Assembly (NCBI GenBank): GCA_030248135.1
Contig: JASANC010003102.1
Location: forward strand, 49,509-113,508
Direction of reading: 5' to 3'
Source: Theristus sp. LFF4_11
Taxonomy: Eukaryota > Nematoda > Chromadorea > Monhysterida > Xyalidae
Length of the DNA stretch: 64,000 nucleotides
In this document: positions 1 through 11,400 of the stretch, in pieces
How positions within the stretch are numbered: position 1 is the stretch's first letter
How the letters are laid out: each line of letters starts with the position of its first letter
Translations under genes and position numbers: made by a program
Notes under the pieces: model-generated
What the model was told of the DNA's origin: nothing
The model's input: the letters and a program-made list of their open reading frames with translations, nothing else
Database searches by the model: none

Positions 1-3000
1 GTGGCGCCGAACAAATCACTGGACCTCGCCTGTGCGCCGCCAAAGTCCAGCACGTCGTGGACGGCCTGAGACGGAAAAGTGCTGTGCAACCAAGAAAAAA
101 TCGCTGTCGATCGACAAACTGCAACTACCGTATTACCTCTAATAAACCCCCATGGGGGTTTATTTCTTCAGCGACTTCTGGGGGTGGGGGTTTATTTTGG
201 GGGGGGGGTTATTTTTTGGGGGGGGTTATTTACAAACAAATTCTAGGGGTGGGGGTTTGTTGAAAAATGGCAAAAATACCTTGCATGGCAGGCAAGAAAG
301 TCGCAGAAACTTCTACTTTTCACAGAGATTTCCTTTTGTAACAGCCTTTTGTAATGAAATTACCACTAATTCATCCCTTTGGGGCCTTTGGTAGCACAAA
401 TTCACCCATGTCACTGCATTCAGCCACCGAATTCGCTAGGTATGTGTTTCAAACAGGTTTCTAATAAACCCCCATGGGGGTTTATTTTGGGGGAGGGATT
501 ATTTGGAAACTTGTCGAGCGGGTGGGAGTTTATTTTGGGGGGGGTTTTAAATTTGGGGGGGGGGGGTTAATAGAGGTAATACGGTACACGACACACACAA
601 TGAACCACTGCTGACCTCATCAAATATTATCGCTTCAGAAAGTTTGTAGACGCGAAAGTTTCACGCTCTGGGAAAAGCTGAACAGCTAAAGCGAAAACAA
701 TCCGAATCCTCAAATTTGAATTGCCGCGTAATTTATGAAACGTTTTGCTGTCGCTGCGTGCAAACGCATTGAGTCTCGAAACTAAAAGAAACGACCATAC
801 GATCACACCACGCATCCACTCACCTTCACATATTTCTCGGGCACGCCACGTTTGCGCAACGCCGCGCACAGCCCGTTGATGTCGTTGTTCGCGTGCGACT
901 CATAGCGCAGCGCGTAGAGCATCACGAGACGTGTCGCGTCCAGATCGCTCGTTTTCTCGTGCGACAACAGCCGACGAATGTTCTGGCAAATCGTGAACGG
1001 TCTTTTTAGTTTTGCAATGAAACAGACCGTTTTGCAATGTGACTTTTTTGGCAGTGCTGCTGGCTGCTACTACTGTTGATGTTGACTATTGTTGGCTACT
1101 GTCTCTTTTCGTTCCGCATAATCAGCGAGTTCGAGGACGAGGGGAAATCAGGATGCGTGCCTCTCTTAACTGGTGGTTCCCCACATACTTGTCATCTCAG
1201 CATCAGTAGTGCCGCAAAATAACAATCTCGACATCACCTCGTTGCTTGAATGATGATTAAAAAGACTAACTAAAAAGACCATACTAACCACAAAACTAAC
1301 CTGCAACGACTGCGAATGCTCCTCGTGACAGGCCAACAGTTGCTCCGTCTCAGACACTTCCAGCAAATTGTACAGCGCCGTCAATCGACTGAGCTCGCCA
1401 ATCACGGTCACGTGTTTCGTCACCGTACCTGAGAAAATTCAAATTTAAACGTAAAAAAATCCGTTTTTTTGCTACACGGGTAAATTGTCCTCATTTTCTT
1501 GGGTCCAGGTTGAATCGGCGCATGTTTTCACATCATTACACTATACATTTACGAAGCAAAAAACCCGACAATTCTTAAAAGTCCACAACAAGTGTAGAAA
1601 AACCACAAGCTCAATAATGGTTGAACGAAGACCCTGTCTGCTTGTGCAGCAAGGTTCGTCAGTGTTGTTACCAGACTGAGTGGGTCTTTTATCAAAGCTG
1701 ATCAAAGTGGAACCCGAAAACTGACCGGAAATCTTTTTGAACTGCGGATATTGTTCAACAAACGCTTTCATGTCCGCTATCGACTCGACTTTTCGGTGAG
1801 TTTGCGCGCGCTTCTGGAACTCCTCCATTAGTCCTTTGATGTTCTCAGCGATTTCGCCGAAATTCGAATAGAGATTCTGTCAAAAAAGTTCTTTTTTGAG
1901 CTGGTCAGACAAGAAACGGAAACAATACAACAGGTTCGCTGTTTGCGGTTTCGCCAAGTACAGTCAAACTGTAAATAATTGGTTATCATCTGATTTTTGG
2001 TGATCACGTGATGCGTTGCTGTTGACGATGGAGTCTGTCCAGCACACAAAGCATTCATCACGTGATCACCAACCAATCAGCTTTTACCCTACAGTTTAGA
2101 GCTCGACTGTAGACGGATCCCGCGGTGCCACCCCTGCCTGGCGCGTGCGACGGACACCAGGCAGAACTGTCCACATTTTCGGTCAGAACATACTTTGTAC
2201 AATTCACTAAAACTAGAAATTAGAAACTAGAAAGTAGAAATTCACTAAAACGCCTAGAAAGCAGAACCACGCACAATCAACTAGTACGCCGCTTCATTGT
2301 CCGGGACGGGATGGTTGTAAAAGTGATTCGGTGTTTTGCGAACCACAGAAGAGCAGAAGCAGAGAAAATGAGCTGGACGAAAAACGATAAAAAAAGCACA
2401 AACTGCAGCATAAAAATCGTCCTGCAACGGCGAGAGCACGACTTCGCGCATCTCCTTGCTGATGCCGGGCACCGATTCAAGGCTGACTCGATTGTTCTGT
2501 ATGCCGAGCAGCTCGTGCACCATCGCTTGGTAGGTCCACTGGAAATGGTTGAGGCACAGTTTGTAGATCACATTCAGTTTCAAGAGCACGAAGTTTTAGA
2601 GTTTTGAAATTATCGGATATTTGGGCAAAAACAGATTTTGATATAGCTATTGTTGGATGTTCAACGTTTTCATTCAACGTTGAATCAGTCGAATGAAAAG
2701 CAAAACCCAGAAGCGCTCAGGAATAGTCGAAACGGTTGAGCGGGTAAAATGGACCGACAGCTCAATACAGCGAATCAGACCACCCAAAATTTGTTCGCGC
2801 ACAAGCTGCATAATTTTTACGGTTTGGTTATGCATGCCATTTCTTATGGCATGCATTGTTTGTTAGTTCGATTGTGCGACACTAGGAACAGTTGAGCTGT
2901 TTGCAAAAGCAAACCAATCAAGATCTGTCGCAGCCTCGCATTCGCATTTAGCCACCTGATTGAGCAACGGTGTCACCGGGTCGTCGCGTCTGTCCAGAAT

Positions 3001-4650
3001 CAGTAAAAGCGGCGGAACATCGGAAGAACGTCGAAAGTCAAACAACGCCGACTCGTTCGTCAGCAAATGATGCACGGACTCGGCCAGTGACTTCGCGGCG
3101 CCGGACGAATTCTGGTATCGGACGACTGGATGGCGTTTCAGCGCAAGCAGCACACCCGCCAGACCTGCGAGTCGCAGATGAATATTGTTGTTGTTGGTTT
3201 CTTTTTCGTGTTCTGCGACTCGAATGCGTTTTTGTGCAAACGCAGTTTCATGCGCCTGATGCGGTAATCCCGAAAGGTCACTTACTTTGGCAACTTTGCA
3301 TTGCCGCGTCACGCAAGACACTCGATTTCTCATTTTTGCGTGTTGCATTGAATCACCAAACAAACGATAGATGACGGTCTCTAAATGACCGTCGTCAACT
3401 CAACACTCTTGCTTGGGTTTGCTATAATGGTCATGGTCAACGAAGCAAACACTTACTGTAATACAGTACAGCAATGTGTCGCACAGTCACAGGCACACGC
3501 ACTGCCGCGCACGTACAGGCTAAAGTCCTAGCCTGAGAACAGTGCACTGCGCGCTGTTATGAACACAGGCAAGAGCCTCATGCTGGCGCTTGGTTGGCGA
3601 GATGATGGTACACCTCTCCGCAGTGACGGCAATGAACAACAGCAGGCAACAATCCGCTGTCCTCCCCCTCCCCCATCGCCAACCATGCGTGCATCGCCTC
3701 AAGGTTGTCGCGCTCAACGCCAACGTCTGATAACAGTGCGGCAGCTGCAGCGAGTACAAGTGCGGCGCCAACGCAACGAAGTCCGCGTAGAATTCGTGCA
3801 CCTCTCTCACCGACTCCTGCTCGTCCGCTTCGGCCAGCCGCTTCACGTCACGTTTACTGATGACATTCGAGAAATCTGTGATTTCATTAAAAAATTCAAT
3901 TTCTTCGGCGAACTCTGCAAGACCGCTCACAATTGCCACAATTTCAATTAAACTTCAAATCCAGTAAGTAGTTCTAAATAAACTCAACCAACCAATATTG
4001 GTATTGCTGTTTACTATGCAGCAGAATGAAATGTTTTCTTTAAACAGAAACGAGGTGAACTCACAAATGTAATATTGGCCATAACGAGGCGACTTGAGTT
4101 CCTTGCACAGCAGCTCAACATTCTCGGGCGTCGGTCGCAGGAAAGCAACGCATTTCAAATATTTGATCGGGTCTCGCGATATGCCGGTGTCGAGCCGCTC
4201 AAACAGATACACTTCCTTCTGCATGATCTCCGACTGAGCGTAGACACACGACACGAAGCTGGTCTGAACAGAAACACACACGTCTGTGAAACTAAAGCTT
4301 GCTTGTTCAAACCTGGCACTACTTTTTTCCCATAATTCAGAGCATGCGAAACTTTAATTACAGTAAGGACGACTGTACCGGGTGTAGTGTGGTTGAAATC
4401 ACTCTCCATTTTTTGCCAAATGTTTTCTTGCAATCTGCAATCCCTCAGATTTCATTTGCTTCGAAATTCACTTTCAGTCAGTCCACTGGTCTAAATTCAA
4501 TCCCAACCCCGCATTTGCTCGAACAAGAAAAACCCCCAGAATATTGCTCAATCCAACCGTGTCGACATCCATCAGCAGCACTTTCATGCCCGGCCCCGCA
4601 ATGCGCGTCATTTCGGCGACATATTGCCGCACCGCAGTCACCAGATCCAT
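1..4650 (-). CDS. vps45: VPS45, Sec1/Munc18-family vesicle fusion protein (3' end outside window)
   Basis: This is a Sec1/Munc18 (SM) protein that binds syntaxin-type SNAREs and controls fusion at the trans-Golgi/endosome. Nine exons read on the minus strand: 4650-4558, 4263-4065, 3875-3684, 3164-2956, 2538-2404, 1876-1726, 1428-1301, 982-824 and 65 to <1. All are phase-consistent. The start ATG opens [14 protein letters not shown], followed by [10 protein letters not shown], as in VPS45. Other diagnostic stretches are [81 protein letters not shown] and [12 protein letters not shown]. The last exon in the window reads [14 protein letters not shown], matching the family's GSDLF region. About 443 residues are visible; family members are about 550-570, so roughly the last 110 lie left of base 1. 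Intron 8 carries a G-rich MITE and intron 5/6 another. The identification is secure; individual splice sites are inferred. Confidence 0.95.
126..586. mobile_element. MITE with G/C-run arms, copy 1 (family A)
   Basis: Terminal inverted repeats start TACCGTATTACCTCTA and end with its reverse complement (18 bp or more). TA at each end would serve as a Tc1/mariner-type target duplication. Inside, the palindrome CCCCCATGGGGG occurs twice (about 147 and 470), beside long G runs. A second copy lies at 59242-59702 with the same interior. No protein is encoded. It lies in the last visible VPS45 intron. Confidence 0.85.
1959..2111. mobile_element. MITE with CAGTCAAACTGT-type ends (family B)
   Basis: About 150 bp begins TACAGTCAAACTGTA and ends CAGTTTAGAGCTCGACTGTA. 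It contains two copies of TCACGTGATCACCA in inverted arrangement and a CCAATCAG motif. Related sequences occur at 5683-5820, 45106-45258 and 48777-48954, with weaker relatives near 17450, 19040, 35720, 56165 and 62110. No ORF is present, so it is interpreted as a non-autonomous DNA element. It sits in the VPS45 intron between exons 5 and 6. Confidence 0.65.
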
Positions 4651-5170
4651 TTTTTTCTTGGTTTAAAGCTGAGAATAAAAAAGGTGAACACCGTTGCAGA
4701 GCTATCAGTCTTTACACTAAAACAATTTGATTTTCACATTGGGACGTGATTCCTTGAAAAAAGGTTGATTTGTTCCGAAAGAACCGAAAGCAACTCCGGA
4801 AACGGGATGTTACGAAGTTTTTGTCCATCTCCAGAAAGACTCAGCACAAAATACCAGCTTGCTTGAAGCCGGCCGCTACACAAGCGTGTGAGCAACCATT
4901 TCCGCATAATTAAGATAATTCAGTAAATTCCCGCTTTTTATTCAATACTTCAACACTGCTAATAGAATTCAGCAAATCAAAAAAACAAAACAAAACGTCA
5001 ATCCACACACACACAAATAACAAACTGATAGAATAAAAAGTCAGCTCTTAGTTCAGTGGGAAACGCCGAACAGAAGTCACTCAGTCAGTACACAATCAGA
5101 TTACCGTCACCGTGCCATGAATGCCGAATTTCCTCTTCAGATCGGCACAATAGACACTACAAAAAACACT

Positions 5171-5260
5171 ACAGCGGCATTCATGAAGCAGTATTTAGTG
5201 ATGCGCAGCTGTGTTAGAACATAGCTACGCGGTCACTAACGACTGCTTCATGAATGCACC
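5171..5260. mobile_element. Palindromic MITE, AGCGGCATTCATGAAGCAG family (family C)
   Basis: Near-perfect hairpin: the left arm AGCGGCATTCATGAAGCAG runs into TTTAGTGA, and the right arm is its complement ending CTGCTTCATGAATGC. The loop includes the AGCTACGC palindrome segment. It is one of at least seven full copies in this window. Confidence 0.85.
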
Positions 5261-5664
5261 TAAATATGTTTGTGTTATGATTGCAAAACAACAGCACACT
5301 CGGACGCGACAAAAATGGTAACATAAAAAACGCCGAAAATTATATTAGAAATTTGAAGGAAAAAAACAATAAGAAACAACTTTGCCCACAACATCCACTT
5401 TTTCGAATTGAACAAAACAGCTATAGCAAAAAACCGGTGACGTACACATATATTGATGTTGCAAAAGTGATGACACTAAATACATTTTGAACAATACAGT
5501 ACACTCGGGCTTATGTCGACTTAAAACGGATATTTCATGACATTACAAACAGACAAACGTGATAAAAAAAACGAAATACCAGATAAAAACAGCTGTGATT
5601 ATAAACTAGCAGCCATGCAAACAGCGACCGCGAAAAATGGCATATGAGGAAAAAAACCTGACAT

Positions 5665-5822
5665 GTGTTCTGTCAAAACTGTCAAAATTATGCAATTTGT
5701 GCACTAAAAAATTTTGAATCGGGCATGCCGATTGGCTGAATCGACGCTGGTGCCACCAATTAGTGAGTCTTTTAAACTGAAGAGCCAATCAACAGGGTGT
5801 ACACAATTTTACAGTTTGACTG
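5665..5822. mobile_element. Family B MITE copy
   Basis: The left end contains CTGTCAAAACTGTCAAAATT and the right end ACAGTTTGACTG. The interior has GATTGGCTGAATCGACGCTG. The same interior and ends occur in the opposite orientation at 45106-45258. Confidence 0.6.
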
Positions 5823-6505
5823 AACCTGTATGGTGAACATGTTTGGCGACTGAAATGAGTGCGGCAAAAAAACAGAAGTGTGGATCCATTATGAGAAAAG
5901 CATGGTATCAATCAAAAACAAGGAAGTGCATAAATAAGTAAACATCATCAAAGTAATCCACTGAAAAACAAGCCGAAAAAGTATATATTCAGAAACGTAT
6001 ATTTCGCAACTTCTCCAACCCGAACGCAATTGTTTTGAACTAGAAATTTGACTTTTACTATCGAAACAAACATACTAACCAAACAAACTTCATCGCCATG
6101 GAACACCTGATTCATTAACATCACTTTCTTAATAGAAAATGCAAGGAAAATTCAAACAAACCCTTCTTCATTATCAGCTGGTGTCCCAAATAACGCAACA
6201 ACAGACAAAATCCACTTTCGCCACCTTAATCGCCTCCAAAAGACATCACAGTAATTTATCATGGACACGACCATAATTTACTACAAACACAGTTTCTTTA
6301 CCCAACTATTGTGCATTTACCGGGTACAAAACAACGCGGAAAGGAGTAGAACTCAAAACCACACTGCATAAAACAATGAAATTAGGAAAAGGCCTGAAAA
6401 CACGTTCACAACAGCGATAAACACCCAAATTTCCGATTTACAATAATTTTGTCACTAATTTTTTCAGAAACATTTCCATTGTTGAATTTTACGCCAATCG
6501 CACAC

Positions 6506-6594
6506 TAAAGCGGCATTCATGAAGCAGCATTTAGTGACGCGCTTGACACATAGCTATGCGTCACTAAATATACTGCTTCATGAATGACACTTAG
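6506..6594. mobile_element. Palindromic MITE, family C copy
   Basis: TAAAGCGGCATTCATGAAGC is mirrored by a right arm ending GCTTCATGAATGACACTTA. TA at both ends suggests a TA target duplication. Confidence 0.85.
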
Positions 6595-7181
6595 TTTGTG
6601 GAGATGCAGAAACCAAACTGAAATTTAGATTTACCAACAAAAACGACGCCAAAAAACGTGTTCGATTCGAACTTCTAACTCTCTTGTCAAATCAGGGCAA
6701 CGAGCTGAACGACAAACATTCAACAGAAACACAATAGTTTCAACAAAACAACAAAATTCCAAAGCAACGAAAAAACAGAAGCCAAATCATACGACACACA
6801 CGTTTGTGCTTCAGTTTTCACGTGTGAAACTAAACTTTCAAATATCGTGACGGGTGCGAAATTTTCGAAGCTCAAAACTCCCGTTCATTGACTTCGTATC
6901 AAAAACCCGGCAACACATCAGCAAAGTAATACAAAAGAATTAAAAAAACAGTGTATTGTCGATTTGTTCGAACGAGTCGGAACGCACCGAAATGACGCCA
7001 TTCGCATTGAAAACGACCGGTCTGTCACGCACAAAATTCCATGCACGTTCACCTCTTCCAACGTCACGCGAGGTGATCAGCCGAACGGAAACACCAAAAA
7101 ATGCCACCACAACAAGCGTCGCAATTCAGCGCATAGATGCCGTCATTTCCGTAAGACACGTTCAAAAAAACATAGGCTACA

Positions 7182-8389
7182 TTAAGTGCCAGAAGGGGCC
7201 GGCGGCGGCTGCGGCTGCTGGATCGGCTCCGATTTCAGTACGGATGGGATTGCGAAACTGCTGCTGCCGGCCGAGGGCGGCGAGCTCAAGTGCGGCGAGA
7301 AGCCCTGCGCCGCCAGCAGTGTCATTCGGGCGTGCCGTGTGTGCGCGCCGCTCGGATGCGCCGCGATGTAGCCTGAAACGGTGGCGAAATTCGTTCCATT
7401 CCATTCCATTTTATTTCGCGAACAAACAGGAAACTCCGAGAAAACTGTATGAACAGCATAGTTTGGAGGCCCAAAGCGGTTGCGAAATATATTGCCTGCA
7501 AGCTTTTCAGTGGCACCAAGTTCGCAAAAAGACAGACGGTGAACGAGCGCGGTCTGCAGAAACTGCCTGTACGTAACTGCGTTTTCATCCAGGCTTGCAT
7601 TCAGTCGCAGAATCAAAACAGAAATCGGACTGAAAATGTTTCTTTCCGTTGATCGCCCTTTGTGATGTTCTCGCTGATTGACGATTCACTAGTTCAAAGC
7701 ATACAGACAGATCACCATAACCACAACCGACAAACACAAAATTAAAAAAAGACCCGTAGTATCAGCCGCAAACAACCAACCAGCAATGTTCGACTGCACT
7801 TTATGCACCACGGCTGGCAGGTGTCCGCCCATCTCCGGGCTGCGCTCATCGATCGATAGCAGAATCTCGTCCATAAATCTGAAAAGAAAATTGAAACTTA
7901 TTGAAAAAAACTGAATTTAATATATCTAGATATGTATGTAATCCAGTTCCTCAAACTGACGATATCACAGTGTTAACCATGAAATGCACTGAGGCATTCA
8001 TGAAGCAGTATTTAGTGATCGCGCTGTTGTCATATTCTGCTTGCTGAGGAACGTCAAAATTGCCGGGCCCTGTCGTCGTATTTCAGACTCTGGTCACTTC
8101 AGCGATTTTGAATTGCCACATCAAGCATGACACCGATTTTCCATCAACGCCAGCATTATACTTGGCGAACCAAACCAGCAAAAGTATCCACTGTTGCTGT
8201 GTTGTCGGGATCACCCTCGTGGCCTGGTGGTAGTGCGTTAGACTACAGTCTGTGCGCTCGGGGGATCGAGCCCCGCCGAGGGGTGTATAGGCACTTAATG
8301 ACAGAGAAAACTCGATGGGCGCCCTACTCAATGGCGTTCTGTACGCTTCTCTGGGTTAGCCCTGGCTAAAAACATCGCCTAAAAATCCC

Positions 8390-8421
<32 letters not shown>

Positions 8422-11400
8422 ACCACCAGTCAGACCACAAAAACAAAGCCTCGCCTCCAGAGCAGCCCCCCCCCCCTAACAAAAACCAACCGCAGCTTCA
8501 AGTCGGTCTGTTTGAGCAGGTCGGAGCTGAGTTGCTGCAACAGCGAGACGAGCGTCGGCTGAGCGAGCGGGCACGGCTCGACGCGCAGCAGCTTGGCGGG
8601 GTCGATTCGGACGCACACGGACATCAGCAGCGGCAGGTCCATCGCGTTTAGCGCCTAGCGAGACAACGCAGTCAGAGTTTTTTTGGTGATTTCTTGATGT
8701 TTTAGGCATGTGAAATTCGTGTATTACTTTGTATGAGTGCTGAAGAAAAAAAACTAAAATAAAACTAAAACGGGCTACGTTTTGACAAGCACTTGAAGCA
8801 GTTGTGATCTTTCAATTTTTTCCACAACTCGCAAAGCCCGACACAGACACACACACAAACTCAAATCAATATTTGCAGCGAACCGCCAAAACGTGCGACC
8901 GGAAATACACGACACGACACACTCATGGCCTGGCGGTAACGCGTTCGACTCTTGTCTGTGCGTTCAGGGGATCGAGCCCCGCCAGGTACTAATCAGGTGT
9001 ACAGGCACTTAATGACAGAGAAAACTCGATGGGTACCCTACTCGACAGCGTTGTTCTGTACGTTTTTCTGGGCGAGCCCTAGCTGAAAAAACATCGCCTA
9101 AAACCCCAACAACAACAGCTCACAATCTTAAACGCCTCGTCGTACTGCGCGTTGTGCAACGCGAGCGTGATACGCCGCTGCAGCTCTTCGGTGCGATTGA
9201 CCATGGGCGCCGGCGTGTGCGCGCGACTGTGCACCGCCGCGGCGAAACTGTCGTTCAGCGAGGCGGCCATCTGCGAGCGTTCGGCGGCGAGCGCACGTGG
9301 CAGTTCGTCACGGAGACACGCGCGCACGTTCGACAGCAGCGACTCGTGCAGTCTGTGTGGCAGCAAATATGGTGTTGTGTTGCGTGGTGTGGTGACACTG
9401 GCAGTTGGTGACGATTGGTTGCGGTACGTTCCGTTTAAACCGCTTCTAATTGACTCTGGTGTCCGTGTTACACAGTCATGTCATGACGTTTCCATTTCAT
9501 ACGTAGGGGAGGTTGTCGTCATAATTTCTCCGCAGGTAAAATTCGTTCAGCTCATTTGGAAGTGTTTTCCAAATCAGTTGCACGTTCCAAAACAAAACAA
9601 CGAGAAGAAACCAGCAACTGCTTGTGCAACCAGCGACTCACTGTTGCACAGCACGTTGCATCTCCTGTTGCACGCCCGCCTGCAACGCGTGCAACGTCTG
9701 CTGTACACTTGAGTCAACATCCGTCTTAATCTGATCACCAGTGGCAGTCAGCTGTTGTTGCACGGATTGCTTCCACTCCGACTGTTGCGCGTTCAATTGG
9801 CGGAATTGCGCGTGCACTTGATCAATGTCTGCATGAACGTTTCGACGTAAATTTAGTTGGTAGTTAGCTTCAATATTGCTGTTTGAGTACTTGCTGATTG
9901 GTTCATTAACGAATAATGTTAAAAATACGACCAATCGAAAAGTTGGGAATAGTTCACCGCTGGATTTTTCGCAGCCCGTTTTTTAATACACCTTCATCTC
10001 ATTAACGAATAATGTTAAAAATACGACCAATCCACCCGTTTTTTAATACACCTTCATCTCATTAACGAATAATGTTAAAAATACGACCAATCTAAAAGTT
10101 GGGAATAGTTCACCGCTGGATTTTTCGCAGCTTTTTAATACACCTTCATCTCAGCAACAGACTAAACTGAGCGACTCAGTGAAACACGCATCTTCCGAAT
10201 AATTATAACCGCTTCCCCAACCGATTCCAGCCGAGAAATCCGAAACAGCGACACTCCTATAGGTCATGAGGGGAAGAAAAACAAGCGAACAAGCCAAAAA
10301 AATCAGCGCCAAAAAGCCTCCAAATCTCACATTCTTTCGTGCCACGTTGGTAGATTTTGTTGATCTCATCAAACAGCCGCTTCAGGCAGCTCTCGAATTC
10401 CGGTATCACAGTCTTTTCGAAGGTCTCTTTGAAAATCAACCGCGACTGCGCCGCGACAGATTCAGAGGCCGCGCGACCAATTTGCTCGGAAACGGCCTGC
10501 AAGTTTTACTGATTTTCATTTTTTTGGCGGCGGCAGCGTTGCTTTTGGCACTGCACAGTTTGTGTTTTTGTGGCAAAACAAAAACAATGGGGATACCCGT
10601 TCCAGTCACGTACCATTTGCACTAGGTGATAAACTCACCTAGTCAATCCGGACCCATGGGACCCACATTATTTTTGTATTTTTTTTCACAGTAGTACTGT
10701 TTGTTAACATCGCGAGATCCGCCTAGGCAGATCCACGCGAGAACGTTTGCGTTTCGATTCAAAACACTTTTATATAATAGGTACTATTGTGAAACAGGCG
10801 GGCACATGGTGTTGTTATCGATTGATTATAGTGTGTAGGATGGGTGCGTGCTGGGGAATGGGAATATGTGCGTGTGTTGTGTGTGTCGTGTATGTCAGAT
10901 GTATGACACTCGTCGTGTTCACCGCATGAAGTACCAGGTAATTTTTGTAGCTTCAGAACGAATCGGCTTTCGTTTCAGCAAGAATGTTTTGTTCGAGCAA
11001 GAATATTCAGAACACGAGTGAAAAAACGCGCAAAACAAGAAAGAACGAGATCGGAGTTGCATGAAAACATGTTATCCACAAAATTTGATTTAACCGAACC
11101 CGATACATTCGTTCTTCTTGCTGTAACTCAAAGTTTCGCACGCCTATATTCTGCTAAAAACGTGACAGATACAAACAAACATGCCGTTTTTGCACACTTT
11201 TGATTTTGCAGTTGCCAACGTTCTAAGTTCACCCAGTGCAAAAACTCTGGATTAGCTGCGTGCGTTCACTTAATTCACTACATTAAAGCGTTCATTTCAG
11301 GCACCTTTGACTTCACGGTCTTTGTGACGTGCTCTCTCAGGACAGCGTCCGTGTTGGCGAGTCGATCACTCATGTCCGTCGTCACCCGTGCTTCGATCGT

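Larger units (their letters stand above)
4651..7181. other. Intergenic between VPS45 start and EDC4 stop
   Basis: This 2.5-kb AT-rich stretch holds the upstream region of VPS45 and the downstream region of EDC4, both on the minus strand. I see no convincing exon. It contains two 85-90 bp palindromic MITEs and one family-B element, listed separately. No promoter motif can be supported. Confidence 0.6.

Noticed and set aside
8214..8290. Functional tRNA gene
   Set aside because: It has A and B boxes, but at least five copies share a long non-tRNA body and (AAC)n tail, so it is a SINE.
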